64,000 nucleotides of DNA from Myxococcales bacterium 68-20 (GTDB lineage Bacteria; Myxococcota_A; Polyangia; Polyangiales; Polyangiaceae): assembly GCA_001899635.1 (NCBI GenBank), contig MKVQ01000004.1, forward strand, positions 314,023 to 378,022, read 5' to 3'. Shown here piece by piece: positions 8,078 through 16,757 of this stretch (the first letter of the stretch is position 1; each line of letters begins with the position of its first letter). Under the pieces are notes generated by a model, which saw only the letters and a list, made by a program, of their open reading frames with translations, was not told the origin of the DNA and did no database searches. The position numbers and the translations under genes are program-made.

Positions 8078-8782
8078 TCATGCCTCCGCGAGCATCGAGG
8101 TCGAAAGGGACGGACGAGTAGTAGTCGCGACCAGCGGGCGCTGAGCCTCGAGCCACGACATGAGCACGTGGGTCAACGTCTGCGTGTTCGAGACGACCCC
8201 GCGGATGCGCCGCTGGAAATAGTTGTAGACAGCAACTGACGGGATCGCGACCGCGAGGCCGATCGCCGTGGCGACGAGTGCTTCGGCGATGCTCGACATC
8301 ACCCCGGTGGGCGCTGCCCCGGAGGCGCCGTTCGCCTCGCCGAGCTGGTCGAACGCCATGATGATGCCGACCACCGTGCCGAACAGCCCGACGAACGGCG
8401 CGTTGTTTCCGAGCGTGCCGAGGAAGCCCAGGCCACGTTCGAGCTTCTTGCGTTGCACCGCGGTTGCTGCGGCCATCGCCTCGGAGGCGGCGCGGGCTCC
8501 GCGATCGGCCTTGGCTAGGCCGACGAGGACGACCTTCGCCTCCGCCGACGGCGACCGGCTCATCTTGGCTTGCGCGCCGGCGATGTCGCCGGTCTCGAGC
8601 GCCGTCTCGAGCTCACGTGCGAGTCGCTCGAGATCGTCCGAGGCGCGGACGAAGAACCAGGCGCGTTCGAGCGAGATGGCGAGCGCGATGATGCTGAGGC
8701 CGATCATCAGGAACATCACCGGCGATGTTCCCATAGCGAGCATGACCGCCTTTCCCTGAGCCACGATGTTGGTGTGTTGCAT
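8078..8782 (-). CDS. exbB: ExbB/TolQ/MotA-family proton channel protein
   Basis: A 234-residue membrane protein with three spans: residues ~15-40 (MLAMGTSPVMFLMIGLSIIA region), ~110-135 (LGTLGNNAPFVGLFGTVVGI, the family hallmark) and ~155-180 (ALVATAIGLAVAIPSVAVYNYF). This is the ExbB/TolQ pore subunit. It is first in the exbB-exbD-tonB operon and diverges from the TonB-dependent receptor. The shared promoter region carries the GCGGACA array at 8867-8923. Confidence 0.92.
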   Translation of the reverse strand: MQHTNIVAQGKAVMLAMGTSPVMFLMIGLSIIALAISLERAWFFVRASDDLERLARELETALETGDIAGAQAKMSRSPSAEAKVVLVGLAKADRGARAASEAMAAATAVQRKKLERGLGFLGTLGNNAPFVGLFGTVVGIIMAFDQLGEANGASGAAPTGVMSSIAEALVATAIGLAVAIPSVAVYNYFQRRIRGVVSNTQTLTHVLMSWLEAQRPLVATTTRPSLSTSMLAEA

Positions 8783-8866
8783 TCTGTTCTCCTGGCGGCC
8801 CTACGGAGCAGGGAGCGTGCCACGGGGAAAGCGCGCAGAACGCGGGCGAACCAGCTCGTCGCGTGG

Positions 8867-8923
8867 TGTCCGCGAGTGTCCGCGGACAGCGGGCCGGACA
8901 CTTCGGCGGACAGCTCGCGGACA
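8867..8923. promoter_or_regulatory. Operator array of TGTCCGC/GCGGACA motifs
   Basis: Five TGTCC/GGACA half sites lie within 57 bases between exbB and the receptor gene: TGTCCGC at 8867, the perfect palindrome TGTCCGCGGACA at 8877-8888, GGACA at 8896, GCGGACA at 8906 and GCGGACA at 8917. The last two are 11 bp apart, one helical turn. This is the layout expected for a dimeric repressor or activator controlling both directions. Confidence 0.5.
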
Positions 8924-9024
8924 GGCGCTCGATCCACAGAGCACGCTTTTTCCGGCGGCTCACTCGTGGCACGACCGCTGCCTGGGCGGGCCGGCACATG
9001 TCGCCCTCACCCCCGTATCCGGAA

Positions 9025-11649
9025 ATGCGTCGCTCGTATGCGACCTCTCGACGATCGGCGTGGCTTACGCCTCTCCGGAGGCGCCGCCTTTCGGTCTGCG
9101 TCCTCGCTCTCGTTCTGGCGCTCCCGACCTCGGCGCTCGCGCAGCAAGCGGCGGTCGCGCCTCCGGAGCTCGTCACCAACGCCACGCCCGAGTATCCAGA
9201 GTCGAAGAAGGGGTCCGGCGAGGCGGCCACCGTCGTACTCACGCTGACGATCGACAGCGAGGGGCGAGTCACGAATGCGGCCGTCCAGACGAGCGGCGGC
9301 GAAGCCTTCGACGAGGCGGCGGTCGTCGCGGCGAGGCGCCTCGAGTTCAAACCGGCGCAGAAGGAAGGGCGCGCGGTCGCGTCGCGGATCCCGTTCCGCT
9401 TCGACTTCGCCGTCGGCGAAGAGCCGCCGGCCGACACGCGGCCAGGCGAGATCAGCGGCTCGGTGCGTACTCCGACCGACGCCCCAGTCGCCAACGCGCG
9501 CGTGAGCGTCACGTCGGGCTCGGGCACGCGGACCGACGTCGTCACCGATGAGAAGGGCGAGTTCCGAGCGCCGAACCTCGTGCCCGGGAGCTACACCGTG
9601 CACGTCGAGGCGGAGGGCTTCATGCCGACCGACATGCGCGAGGAGGTCGCCGCAGGAGAAGCGACGGCGGTCATCTATCGCCCCGGTCTCGCGAAGACGC
9701 CGCCGCAGGAGCCGGCCGAGGCGATGGAGATCTCCGTGCGGGGGGAGCGGCCGCCACGTGAAGTCACGCGCCGCGTCCTCGAACAGCGCGAGGTCCAGAA
9801 GATCCCCGGCACCAACGGCGATGCGCTCCGCGCGATCGAGAACATGCCCGGCGTCGCGCGACCGCCCGGAAGCACGGGCGCCCTCATCGTGCGAGGCTCC
9901 GCTCCTCAAGACACGGGCATCTTCGTCGACGGCACGCAGATCCCGATCGCCTATCACTTCGGCGGTGTCACCTCGGTGATCCCCTCCGAGATGCTCGCCC
10001 GGATCGACTTCCTGCCCGGCAACTTCGGACCGGAATACGGACGCGCGATGGGCGGCGTCGTCGACATCGGCATTCGCTCGCCGGCGAAAGACAAGCTGCA
10101 CGGCGTCTTCAAGGTGGACCTGCTCGATGCGCGGCTCTCGGTCGAAGGCCCGCTCGGCAAGACCACGCGCTTCCTCGCCGGCGCGCGGCGCTCGTGGGTC
10201 GACGCCTGGATTGGTAGCGCGCTCGAGGCGGGAGGCTCGACGACGATCACCGCGGCGCCGGTCTACTACGACTATCAAGCGGGGATCGAGCAAGACATCG
10301 GCTCGCACACGACCGCACGCCTCTTCCTCCTCGGCTCGGACGATCGGCTGAAGATCGTCCTCGACGCTCCCGGGAGCAGCGACCCGGTCGGTGGCGCGAT
10401 CCGCAATCACACGCGCTTCTATCGACTGCAGGCCCGCACCGAGACTCGCCTCTCCGAGAACGTGCGGTGGATGAACATGGTGTCGTACGGAATGGACCGG
10501 CTCGAGCTCGGGGTCGGCGAGATGTTCAGCCTCGACGTGCGCACGAACCCGCTCACGTTCCGCTCGGACATCCGCGCGAAGTTGAGCGACATGTTCACGC
10601 TCGTGGGAGGCATGGACGCGGTGTGGACTCAGGCCGACGTCCGCGTGCTCGCCGCTCCGATCTCCGACCAAGAGGAGGGTAGCGGCCCGTTCTTCGCGCG
10701 CCCGCGTCGCCTGCAGACGCTGCAGGGGGACATCTTCCAGCCGGCCGCCTACGCGATGCTCGAGGTCGCTCCGGTGAAGAGCCTGAAGCTCCTTCCGAGC
10801 GTGCGCGCCGACTACTCGAGTGCCATCCGCGATTGGCGCGTCGCGCCGCGCTTCGCCGCTCGCTACGACGTCGTGCCTGGCTACCCGCGCACGACACTCA
10901 AGGGAGGACTCGGCCTCTTCAACCAGCCGCCGCAGCCCGAAGAGAGCCTCCGGCCGTTCGGGACTCCGAACTTGCGACAGAACCAGGCCACGCACGCGTC
11001 CGCCGGCTTCGAGCAGCAGCTGAGCCAGCAGGTCGAGCTGTCGGTCGAGGGCTTCTTCAAGAAGCTCGACTACCTCGTCGACCAGAGCCCGGACGCGACG
11101 GGCTCGGCCGGCGGCTCGCGCTATGCGAACACCGGCAGCGGGCGCGTCGCCGGCGGTGAGCTCCTGCTCCGTTACAAGCCGGACACGCGCTTCTTCGGCT
11201 GGGTCGCGTACACGCTCTCGCGAAGCGAGCGTCGGGCGGACGACAGCGAGGCCTTCCGCACCTTCGCCTATGACCAGACGCACATCCTCACTGCTCTCGC
11301 GAGCTACAAGCTCGGTCGCGGCTGGGAGATCGGCGGGCGCTTTCGCTACGTGACCGGTAGTCCATACACGCCGACCACATCCGCCCTCTACGACGCGGAC
11401 GCCGGCGCCTACTCACCCATCTACGGCGCGCTCTACTCGGACCGCAATGCCGCCTTTCATCGACTCGACGTTCGCGTCGACAAGACTTGGGAGCTCGGCG
11501 TCCTCAAGCTGACCGCCTACCTCGATCTTCAGAACGCGTACTTCCGGCAGAACCCGGAAGGGCGCAGCTACAACTTCAACTATTCGCGCTCGGCGGTGGT
11601 GAGCGGACTGCCGTTCCTCCCCACGCTCGGCCTTCGAGGTGAACTGTGA
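9025..11649 (+). CDS. TonB-dependent outer-membrane receptor with built-in TonB C-terminal domain
   Basis: About 874 residues. ATG 9025 gives a signal peptide ending ALPTSALAQQ; ATG 8998 is an alternative. Residues ~45-125 are a TonB_C-like domain (PEYPESKK to FRFDF), unusual on a receptor. Residues ~140-215 resemble a carboxypeptidase regulatory-like (CNA-type) fold. The plug follows (RAIENMPGVARP, LIVRGSAPQDTGIFVDG), then a 22-strand-type barrel ending with an aromatic strand. Myxobacteria often carry such fusions. The ligand is unknown. The stop overlaps the start of the lipoprotein gene, so the two probably act together, fed by ExbBD-TonB encoded divergently. Confidence 0.85.
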   Translation: MRRSYATSRRSAWLTPLRRRRLSVCVLALVLALPTSALAQQAAVAPPELVTNATPEYPESKKGSGEAATVVLTLTIDSEGRVTNAAVQTSGGEAFDEAAVVAARRLEFKPAQKEGRAVASRIPFRFDFAVGEEPPADTRPGEISGSVRTPTDAPVANARVSVTSGSGTRTDVVTDEKGEFRAPNLVPGSYTVHVEAEGFMPTDMREEVAAGEATAVIYRPGLAKTPPQEPAEAMEISVRGERPPREVTRRVLEQREVQKIPGTNGDALRAIENMPGVARPPGSTGALIVRGSAPQDTGIFVDGTQIPIAYHFGGVTSVIPSEMLARIDFLPGNFGPEYGRAMGGVVDIGIRSPAKDKLHGVFKVDLLDARLSVEGPLGKTTRFLAGARRSWVDAWIGSALEAGGSTTITAAPVYYDYQAGIEQDIGSHTTARLFLLGSDDRLKIVLDAPGSSDPVGGAIRNHTRFYRLQARTETRLSENVRWMNMVSYGMDRLELGVGEMFSLDVRTNPLTFRSDIRAKLSDMFTLVGGMDAVWTQADVRVLAAPISDQEEGSGPFFARPRRLQTLQGDIFQPAAYAMLEVAPVKSLKLLPSVRADYSSAIRDWRVAPRFAARYDVVPGYPRTTLKGGLGLFNQPPQPEESLRPFGTPNLRQNQATHASAGFEQQLSQQVELSVEGFFKKLDYLVDQSPDATGSAGGSRYANTGSGRVAGGELLLRYKPDTRFFGWVAYTLSRSERRADDSEAFRTFAYDQTHILTALASYKLGRGWEIGGRFRYVTGSPYTPTTSALYDADAGAYSPIYGALYSDRNAAFHRLDVRVDKTWELGVLKLTAYLDLQNAYFRQNPEGRSYNFNYSRSAVVSGLPFLPTLGLRGEL

Positions 11650-12602
11650 GTCCTCACACCCGCGCGCTCGGGCGCGCCTTCGCGCTCTTCCTCTTCACGC
11701 TGGTCGGCGTCGCGGCGTGCGGTACCGACTTCGAGCCGGGGTCCCGCGTCGTCGACTTCCGGCTGCTCGCGGTCGCCGCCGACAAGCCATTTGCAGCGCC
11801 GGGCGAGACGGTTCGGCTGACGACGCTCCATCACGAGCCGTTCGGCCGGCCGCTCACCTGGGCGTGGACGACGTGCCCGCTCCCACACGACTCGACCGTG
11901 AACGGGTGCCTCGCGCGACTCGCCGAGCTCGCACGGACCTCAGCCGCTCCTCCCTTCACGGTCGAGCAAGGCCGGAGCTCGTTCGAGGTCACCATCCCTC
12001 CGGACATCCTCGACGGGATCCCGGAGGAGGCGAAGGGCAACGCCATCGTCGGCGTCGTGACGATCGTGTGTCCCGGCAACTTGTCGCTGAAGGACCTCGC
12101 CGATATACGCAGCAGCCAGCTACCGTTTCGATGCATCGAAGCGGGAACAGGTGTCGAGCTTGCCTATGAACGCTACGCCGTTGCGGTCAAGCGCATCTAC
12201 CTCTACAGCCGTGACAAGAATCAGAACCCGGCGATCGCCGACGTCACGTGGGATGGCGCTTCTTGGCCCGAGGGAGAGATCAAAGAGGCGCGTGTGTGTG
12301 ACTTCGACTCGAACTCGTTCGAGGACTGCAAAGGGGAGAGGCACGAGATCTCGGTCAACGCCGTTCCAGCCACGGCCGAGACGGGCACGAGCGAATACGG
12401 AACGCCGTTCCGCGAGGACGTCGTGATCCAGCACTACGCCACCGAAGGCGTATTCGAGTACGACGTGAAGACGCTCGCGCAGCCGAAAACCAGGTGGGCG
12501 GCGCGAGCCCGGTCGCGCGGTCAGACGATCACGATGTGGTTCGTCATCCGCGACAATCGTGGAGGCGTGACGTGGACCTCTCGGCAAGTCCGGGCGTTGT
12601 GA
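11646..12602 (+). CDS. Outer-membrane-associated lipoprotein of unknown function
   Basis: A 318-residue lipoprotein starting at GTG 11646, overlapping the receptor stop. The signal peptide ends in a lipobox (GVAAC, Cys ~25). The mature part is beta-rich with several Cys residues (DSTVNGC, IVCPGN, FRCIEAG, ARVCDF, EDCKG) that could form disulfides. No catalytic motif was seen. Coupling to the receptor suggests a surface or periplasmic partner in substrate capture. It also overlaps the downstream regulator start (GTGA), so the operon may continue into the two-component genes. Confidence 0.65.
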   Translation: MSPHTRALGRAFALFLFTLVGVAACGTDFEPGSRVVDFRLLAVAADKPFAAPGETVRLTTLHHEPFGRPLTWAWTTCPLPHDSTVNGCLARLAELARTSAAPPFTVEQGRSSFEVTIPPDILDGIPEEAKGNAIVGVVTIVCPGNLSLKDLADIRSSQLPFRCIEAGTGVELAYERYAVAVKRIYLYSRDKNQNPAIADVTWDGASWPEGEIKEARVCDFDSNSFEDCKGERHEISVNAVPATAETGTSEYGTPFREDVVIQHYATEGVFEYDVKTLAQPKTRWAARARSRGQTITMWFVIRDNRGGVTWTSRQVRAL

Positions 12603-13978
12603 AGGAAAGAGCGAGCGGCGTGTCGACTGTGCTCATCGTCGACGACCAGGAGGCGGTGCGCGAGGCGCTCGAGCTCTTGCTCGAGGTCCACGGCCTGCGC
12701 GCCGAGAGCGTCGCCGGCGCCGAGGAGGCGCTCGCGCGCATCCGGCAGGGCGGGGTCGCGGCCGTCGTGCAGGACATGAATTTCAGTCGCGACACGACAT
12801 CGGGCGAGGAGGGGATCGAGCTCTTCCGCCGCATCCGGGCGATCCTCCCGACGATGCCGGTCCTCCTCATGACGGCGTGGACCTCGCTCGAGACGGCCGT
12901 CGCCCTCGTTCGCGAGGGCGCGGTCGACTACGTGCAGAAGCCGTGGAACGACGACAAGCTCGTCGCTTCGCTGAAGAACCTCGTCCGCCTGCGCGAGCTC
13001 CAGCTCGAGAACGAGCGTCTGCGCGCGGCCGCGCAACTCGATCGTGAGACCCTCGCCAGCGCCCATGACCTTCGCGGTCTCGTGTACGTGAGCTCGGTGA
13101 TGCACCGCACGGTCGAGCTCGCGCTCCGCGTGGCGGCGTCCGATGCGCCCATCCTCGTTCTCGGCCCGAACGGCTCAGGCAAGGAGAAGCTCGCCGAGAT
13201 CATCGCGTACAGCTCGCGGCGGAAGGACCGCCCGTTCGTCCGCGTCAACGCGGGGGCGATCCCGGACGCGCTCCTCGAGAGCGAGCTGTTCGGCGTCGAG
13301 GCCGGCGCCTTCACCGGCGCGACCAAGTCTCGCGGAGGGCATTTCGAGGCCGCCCACGGCGGCACGCTCTTCCTCGACGAGATCGGCAACCTCTCGCTCG
13401 CAGGACAGCAGAAGCTCCTGCGCGTTCTCCAGACCGGCGAGCTCCAGCGTCTCGGCAGCTCGCAGCTCCGGCGGGTCGACGTGCGCGTCATCAGCGCGAC
13501 GAACGAGGACCTCCGCGCGGCGATCGCGAACAAGACGTTTCGCGAGGACCTCTATTTCCGACTCAACGTGGTGGAGCTGACGCTACCGCGCCTGGCCGAG
13601 CGATCGGAGGACATCTTGCCGCTGGCCGAGGCCTTCCTCGCGCGCACGGCGAGCCCACACGAGCTCTCCGACGCCGCACGACGCGCACTGGCGAAGCACG
13701 ACTACCCGGGCAACGTTCGCGAGCTCGAGAACCGGATCACGCGCGCCACGCTCGTATGTCATGGCGGCGTCATTCAGCCCGCGGACCTCGGCCTCGAGAG
13801 CGCCGACGCCGGGCGGCCGCGAGAGATCACGCTGGAGCAGGACGCGATCGCGCGTGCCCTCGCCGAGCACGACGGGAACATCTCGCGGGCGGCGGCGCAG
13901 CTCGGCGTCAGCCGCCAGGCGCTGTATCGCCGGATGGACAAGCTCGAGATGTCGAGCGGACGGAAATCCGGGTCGTGA
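12599..13978 (+). CDS. Sigma54-dependent response regulator (NtrC/PilR family)
   Basis: About 459 residues, with GTG 12599 overlapping the upstream stop. Receiver domain at ~10-125 (acidic pair VDD, phospho-acceptor Asp ~59 in VVQDMNF, later Lys in VQKPW). AAA+ domain with Walker A GPNGSGKE, an intact GAFTGA loop (VEAGAFTGATKSRG) and Walker B TLFLDEIG. C-terminal Fis-type helix-turn-helix (NISRAAAQLGVSRQALYRRM). It activates sigma54 promoters when phosphorylated. The partner kinase overlaps by 4 bases. Position before the Flp/Tad genes suggests pilus control, but coupling to the receptor operon is equally possible. Confidence 0.9.
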   Translation: MKERASGVSTVLIVDDQEAVREALELLLEVHGLRAESVAGAEEALARIRQGGVAAVVQDMNFSRDTTSGEEGIELFRRIRAILPTMPVLLMTAWTSLETAVALVREGAVDYVQKPWNDDKLVASLKNLVRLRELQLENERLRAAAQLDRETLASAHDLRGLVYVSSVMHRTVELALRVAASDAPILVLGPNGSGKEKLAEIIAYSSRRKDRPFVRVNAGAIPDALLESELFGVEAGAFTGATKSRGGHFEAAHGGTLFLDEIGNLSLAGQQKLLRVLQTGELQRLGSSQLRRVDVRVISATNEDLRAAIANKTFREDLYFRLNVVELTLPRLAERSEDILPLAEAFLARTASPHELSDAARRALAKHDYPGNVRELENRITRATLVCHGGVIQPADLGLESADAGRPREITLEQDAIARALAEHDGNISRAAAQLGVSRQALYRRMDKLEMSSGRKSGS

Positions 13979-15393
13979 GCACGAGGGAGGGCCGCGCCCG
14001 GCTGATCCTGCTCGTCGCCGCTGTGCTGGCGGTGTTCCTCGTCACCAGCGCCGTCCGTGCGCTCGACATCGGCGGTCTTGCCTCGTCCGCGCTCGTTGCG
14101 CTCGTCCTCGGCGCGCTCTTCTTCGTCGCGGCGACGGTGTCGAGTCATGCGGAGGAGAAGCGGGCACGTGCATTCGCCGCGCGCCTCCGCGCCCGCGACC
14201 TGAGTGCGGTGTCGGCGTCGGACAACCCCACGCTCGATCCGATCCACCACGAGTTGCTCGACATCGGCGGCGAGCTCCGACGTAGGGAACGAGCGCTCGC
14301 AGAAGGCGAGGCGCTGCTCCTCGCCGTCGTCGAGATGACGCCGGCCGCGCTGCTGCTCATCGGCTCGAATGGCGCCGTGCTCGCGACGAACGAAGCGTCT
14401 CGTGCTCTCTTCTTCGGCGGAGAAGACGTCGTGGGTCGAGGAATGCTCGAGCTCCTCAGGCGAGCACCGCCCATCCTCAGGCGCGTGCTCGCGGCGACGG
14501 GTGACGAGCTCCTCGTCGTCGAGGACGCCGACGGCGCGACGTACACGCGCCACTTGATGAAGCGCTATTTCCAGCTCGGCGGCGAGGACGTCGTCCTCGT
14601 CATGGTCAGCGATCTGTCGCGCGAGATCGCGCGACAGGAGGTGGACGTCTATAGGCGTGTCATCCGCGTTTTGTCCCACGAGGTGAACAACTCGCTCGCG
14701 CCGATCTCGAGCTTGATGCACTCCGCCCGACTCCTCTTGAAAGACGACGATGGGCAGGAGCCCCTTCAGGCGGATGCGCAGGCGATCACGAACGGTCGCG
14801 CGGACGAGCGCCTCCGAAAGGTCTTCGACACCGTGGCCGAGCGCGCGGAGCACCTGCGTCGCTTCCTCGATGGCTATTCCGAGCTGGCGCGGCTGCCGCT
14901 GCCGAAGAAGGTGCCCGTCGACTGGGCTTCCTTCCTCGAGCGCGTTGGCGCGCTCTATCCGGGGATCGCGCTCGGCCTCCCCGCGGTAGACGCGGGCAAC
15001 GGGACCGAGGCCGGCTGGTTCGATCGGGCGCAGCTCGAGCAGGTCATCGTCAACCTGATCAAGAACGCCGAGGAGGCCGGCAGCGCCCGAGGCGACATCG
15101 TCGTCGACGTCGAAGCGAGCGCCGATCGCGGCTCGCGTGTCGTCGTGCGCGACCGCGGTCGCGGCATGTCCCCCGACGTGATGAAGAACGCCCTCGTGCC
15201 GCTCTTCTCGACCAAGGAGAACGGCAGCGGTCTCGGGCTGGCGCTTTGCCGCGAGATCGTCGAGGCGCACGGAGGAACGCTCCGGCTGATGGCGCGCGAG
15301 GGCGGCGGGCTCGAGGTCGTGATCCGCTTGCCGCCACGCTCACGAGCGAAGGTCCGGAGCTTCTCCGGCCCGATCACGGCGATGCGAATCTGA
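13975..15393 (+). CDS. Membrane sensor histidine kinase (NtrB/NtrY-like)
   Basis: A 472-residue kinase starting at GTG 13975, overlapping the regulator stop. Two membrane spans lie at ~8-28 and ~36-56 with almost no periplasmic loop, so the signal is probably sensed in or below the membrane. A HAMP-like/PAS region follows at ~90-210. The H-box is RVLSHEVNNSLAPISS. The ATP-binding domain has N (VNLIKNAEEA), G1 (VRDRGRGM), F (PLFSTK) and G2 (GSGLGLALC) boxes. The HEVNNSLAP form is typical of NtrY-like kinases that pair with NtrC regulators. Confidence 0.9.
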   Translation: MSTREGRARLILLVAAVLAVFLVTSAVRALDIGGLASSALVALVLGALFFVAATVSSHAEEKRARAFAARLRARDLSAVSASDNPTLDPIHHELLDIGGELRRRERALAEGEALLLAVVEMTPAALLLIGSNGAVLATNEASRALFFGGEDVVGRGMLELLRRAPPILRRVLAATGDELLVVEDADGATYTRHLMKRYFQLGGEDVVLVMVSDLSREIARQEVDVYRRVIRVLSHEVNNSLAPISSLMHSARLLLKDDDGQEPLQADAQAITNGRADERLRKVFDTVAERAEHLRRFLDGYSELARLPLPKKVPVDWASFLERVGALYPGIALGLPAVDAGNGTEAGWFDRAQLEQVIVNLIKNAEEAGSARGDIVVDVEASADRGSRVVVRDRGRGMSPDVMKNALVPLFSTKENGSGLGLALCREIVEAHGGTLRLMAREGGGLEVVIRLPPRSRAKVRSFSGPITAMRI

Positions 15394-15681
15394 GTGTCCG
15401 CCACTGAGCGAAGGCACGACACCGCGCCATGACCGCGGTCCGTACGTCGTTTCCCCAGCACGCCGCAGGTGACGACGTATGAACGTCGGGTTCGCTCGCG
15501 AGCGTTCCGTGGAGCACGACGGTCGCCGTTCCTGAATTTGCGCAACCGTGCGCGGAGTGGGCCGACCGAGTGCCCACGGTGAAAACCGTGCTGAAGCATC
15601 GTGCCACGCCCTCGACGGCCAGATCGAGCCGTCGCCCAAACCGGCCATTTGGCCACCACGAAGAAAGAAGAGAAGAGAGTC

Positions 15682-15873
15682 ATGAATGCAATCCAGCCCA
15701 ACGCTCGCCGCATGCTCCGCTCCAAACGCGGCGCCAACATGGTCGAGTACATCATCCTCGTCGGCGTCGTCGCGCTCCTGGCAATCGGTGGCTTCGGCTT
15801 GTTCAAGGGCAGCGTGGTCAAGAAGATCACGAGCCAGGGCACTCAGGTGGAGAACGTCGAACAGGGCCAGTAG
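15682..15873 (+). CDS. Flp/Fap-type pilin precursor
   Basis: A 63-residue pilin with ATG 15682 behind a purine-rich ribosome site (AGAAGAGAG). The short leader ends in RSKRGANMVEYIILVG: the G/A cleavage site for TadV-type prepilin peptidase is followed by the conserved Glu-Tyr of Flp pilins and a ~22-residue hydrophobic helix (YIILVGVVALLAIGGFGLF). The tail is short and polar. The Tad motor, secretin and peptidase genes are not in this window. Upstream (15394-15681) is a 288-base promoter region. Confidence 0.85.
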   Translation: MNAIQPNARRMLRSKRGANMVEYIILVGVVALLAIGGFGLFKGSVVKKITSQGTQVENVEQGQ

Positions 15874-16142
15874 GACGAGCACGGATCGGACGGACTCGCT
15901 CTGTCCAAACGACCTCGCCGAGACATTCACTGAAGGCGGCTCGCCCGATCACGGAGGCCGACGTGGTTCGGAAGCGCATCAACGCAATGCTCCAACGATC
16001 GGAGAACGCACGACACTGCGCCCGCGGAGACCGGAGATGAGCCGGAGCTTCGCGGGCGCAGCCCATTTCTCGCCGCGCGTCGCGAGGGTGCCGTCGAGAT
16101 CCCACGCAACCGAACGGCGAGGCGGCCGAACGGCCCTCCACG

Positions 16143-16757
16143 ATGACGGACGCGAACCAACCGCCGCGCATGGATGTGCCGCCTGGGCCGACGGCCTTGT
16201 GCCGGTGCCTCTGGGGCGACGCGAGCGGAGCAGTCTACGTCGAGTTCATCATCGCGTTCATGCCCGTGTTCGTCTTCTTCCTCTGCCTCCTCCAGCTCGC
16301 GTTGCTCTTCTCCTCGCAGCTCCTCGTCGAGCACTCGGCGGTGCAGGGCGCACGCGCGGCGGCGGTGGTCTTCGGCGACGAGCCCGGGCCGTACGGCGAG
16401 CACGGCGACGACCCAGTGAACGCGCTCGGCGCGTCGCGGCGGAGGGCGGTGCGCGACGCGGTCCTCGTCTCGCTCGCGCCGCTCGTCCTCGACGGCTCGA
16501 TCGCCACGGTGGACGTCGCCTTTCCGCATGAGGACGCGCCGGGCGGCAAGGACCAGCCGGAGAACGCGCCGCTCGAGCCGATCACGAACGCGGGACCGCA
16601 CATGATCCGCGTCCGCGTCGAGGCCGACGTCGTCTGCAAGATCGCGATGGCGAACGCCATCATGTGCAACCGCGGCGCGCGGCCGGGGCTGCGCGTGACG
16701 AAGACCGCCGCCGAGAGCCTCTACCCGTACCAGGGAGCGCGCTATGCCTACGAGTGA
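16143..16757 (+). CDS. TadE-like minor pseudopilin
   Basis: A 204-residue protein starting at ATG 16143. The N-terminal hydrophobic helix (residues ~30-55) has the TadE pattern GAVYVEFIIAFMPVFVFFLCLLQLALL with the prepilin-type Glu, followed by a periplasmic domain with two Cys residues. TadE/TadF proteins are minor pilins of Flp pili. It overlaps the next gene by 14 bases. Confidence 0.75.
   Translation: MTDANQPPRMDVPPGPTALCRCLWGDASGAVYVEFIIAFMPVFVFFLCLLQLALLFSSQLLVEHSAVQGARAAAVVFGDEPGPYGEHGDDPVNALGASRRRAVRDAVLVSLAPLVLDGSIATVDVAFPHEDAPGGKDQPENAPLEPITNAGPHMIRVRVEADVVCKIAMANAIMCNRGARPGLRVTKTAAESLYPYQGARYAYE

Noticed and set aside
9007-11283. A 758-residue open frame on the minus strand across the receptor gene
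   Set aside because: It is Arg/Asp-rich antisense noise of GC-rich DNA; the plus-strand frame has a signal peptide, plug and barrel motifs.
13774-15270. A 498-residue minus-strand frame opposite the histidine kinase
   Set aside because: The plus strand encodes all kinase boxes; the antisense frame has no motif.
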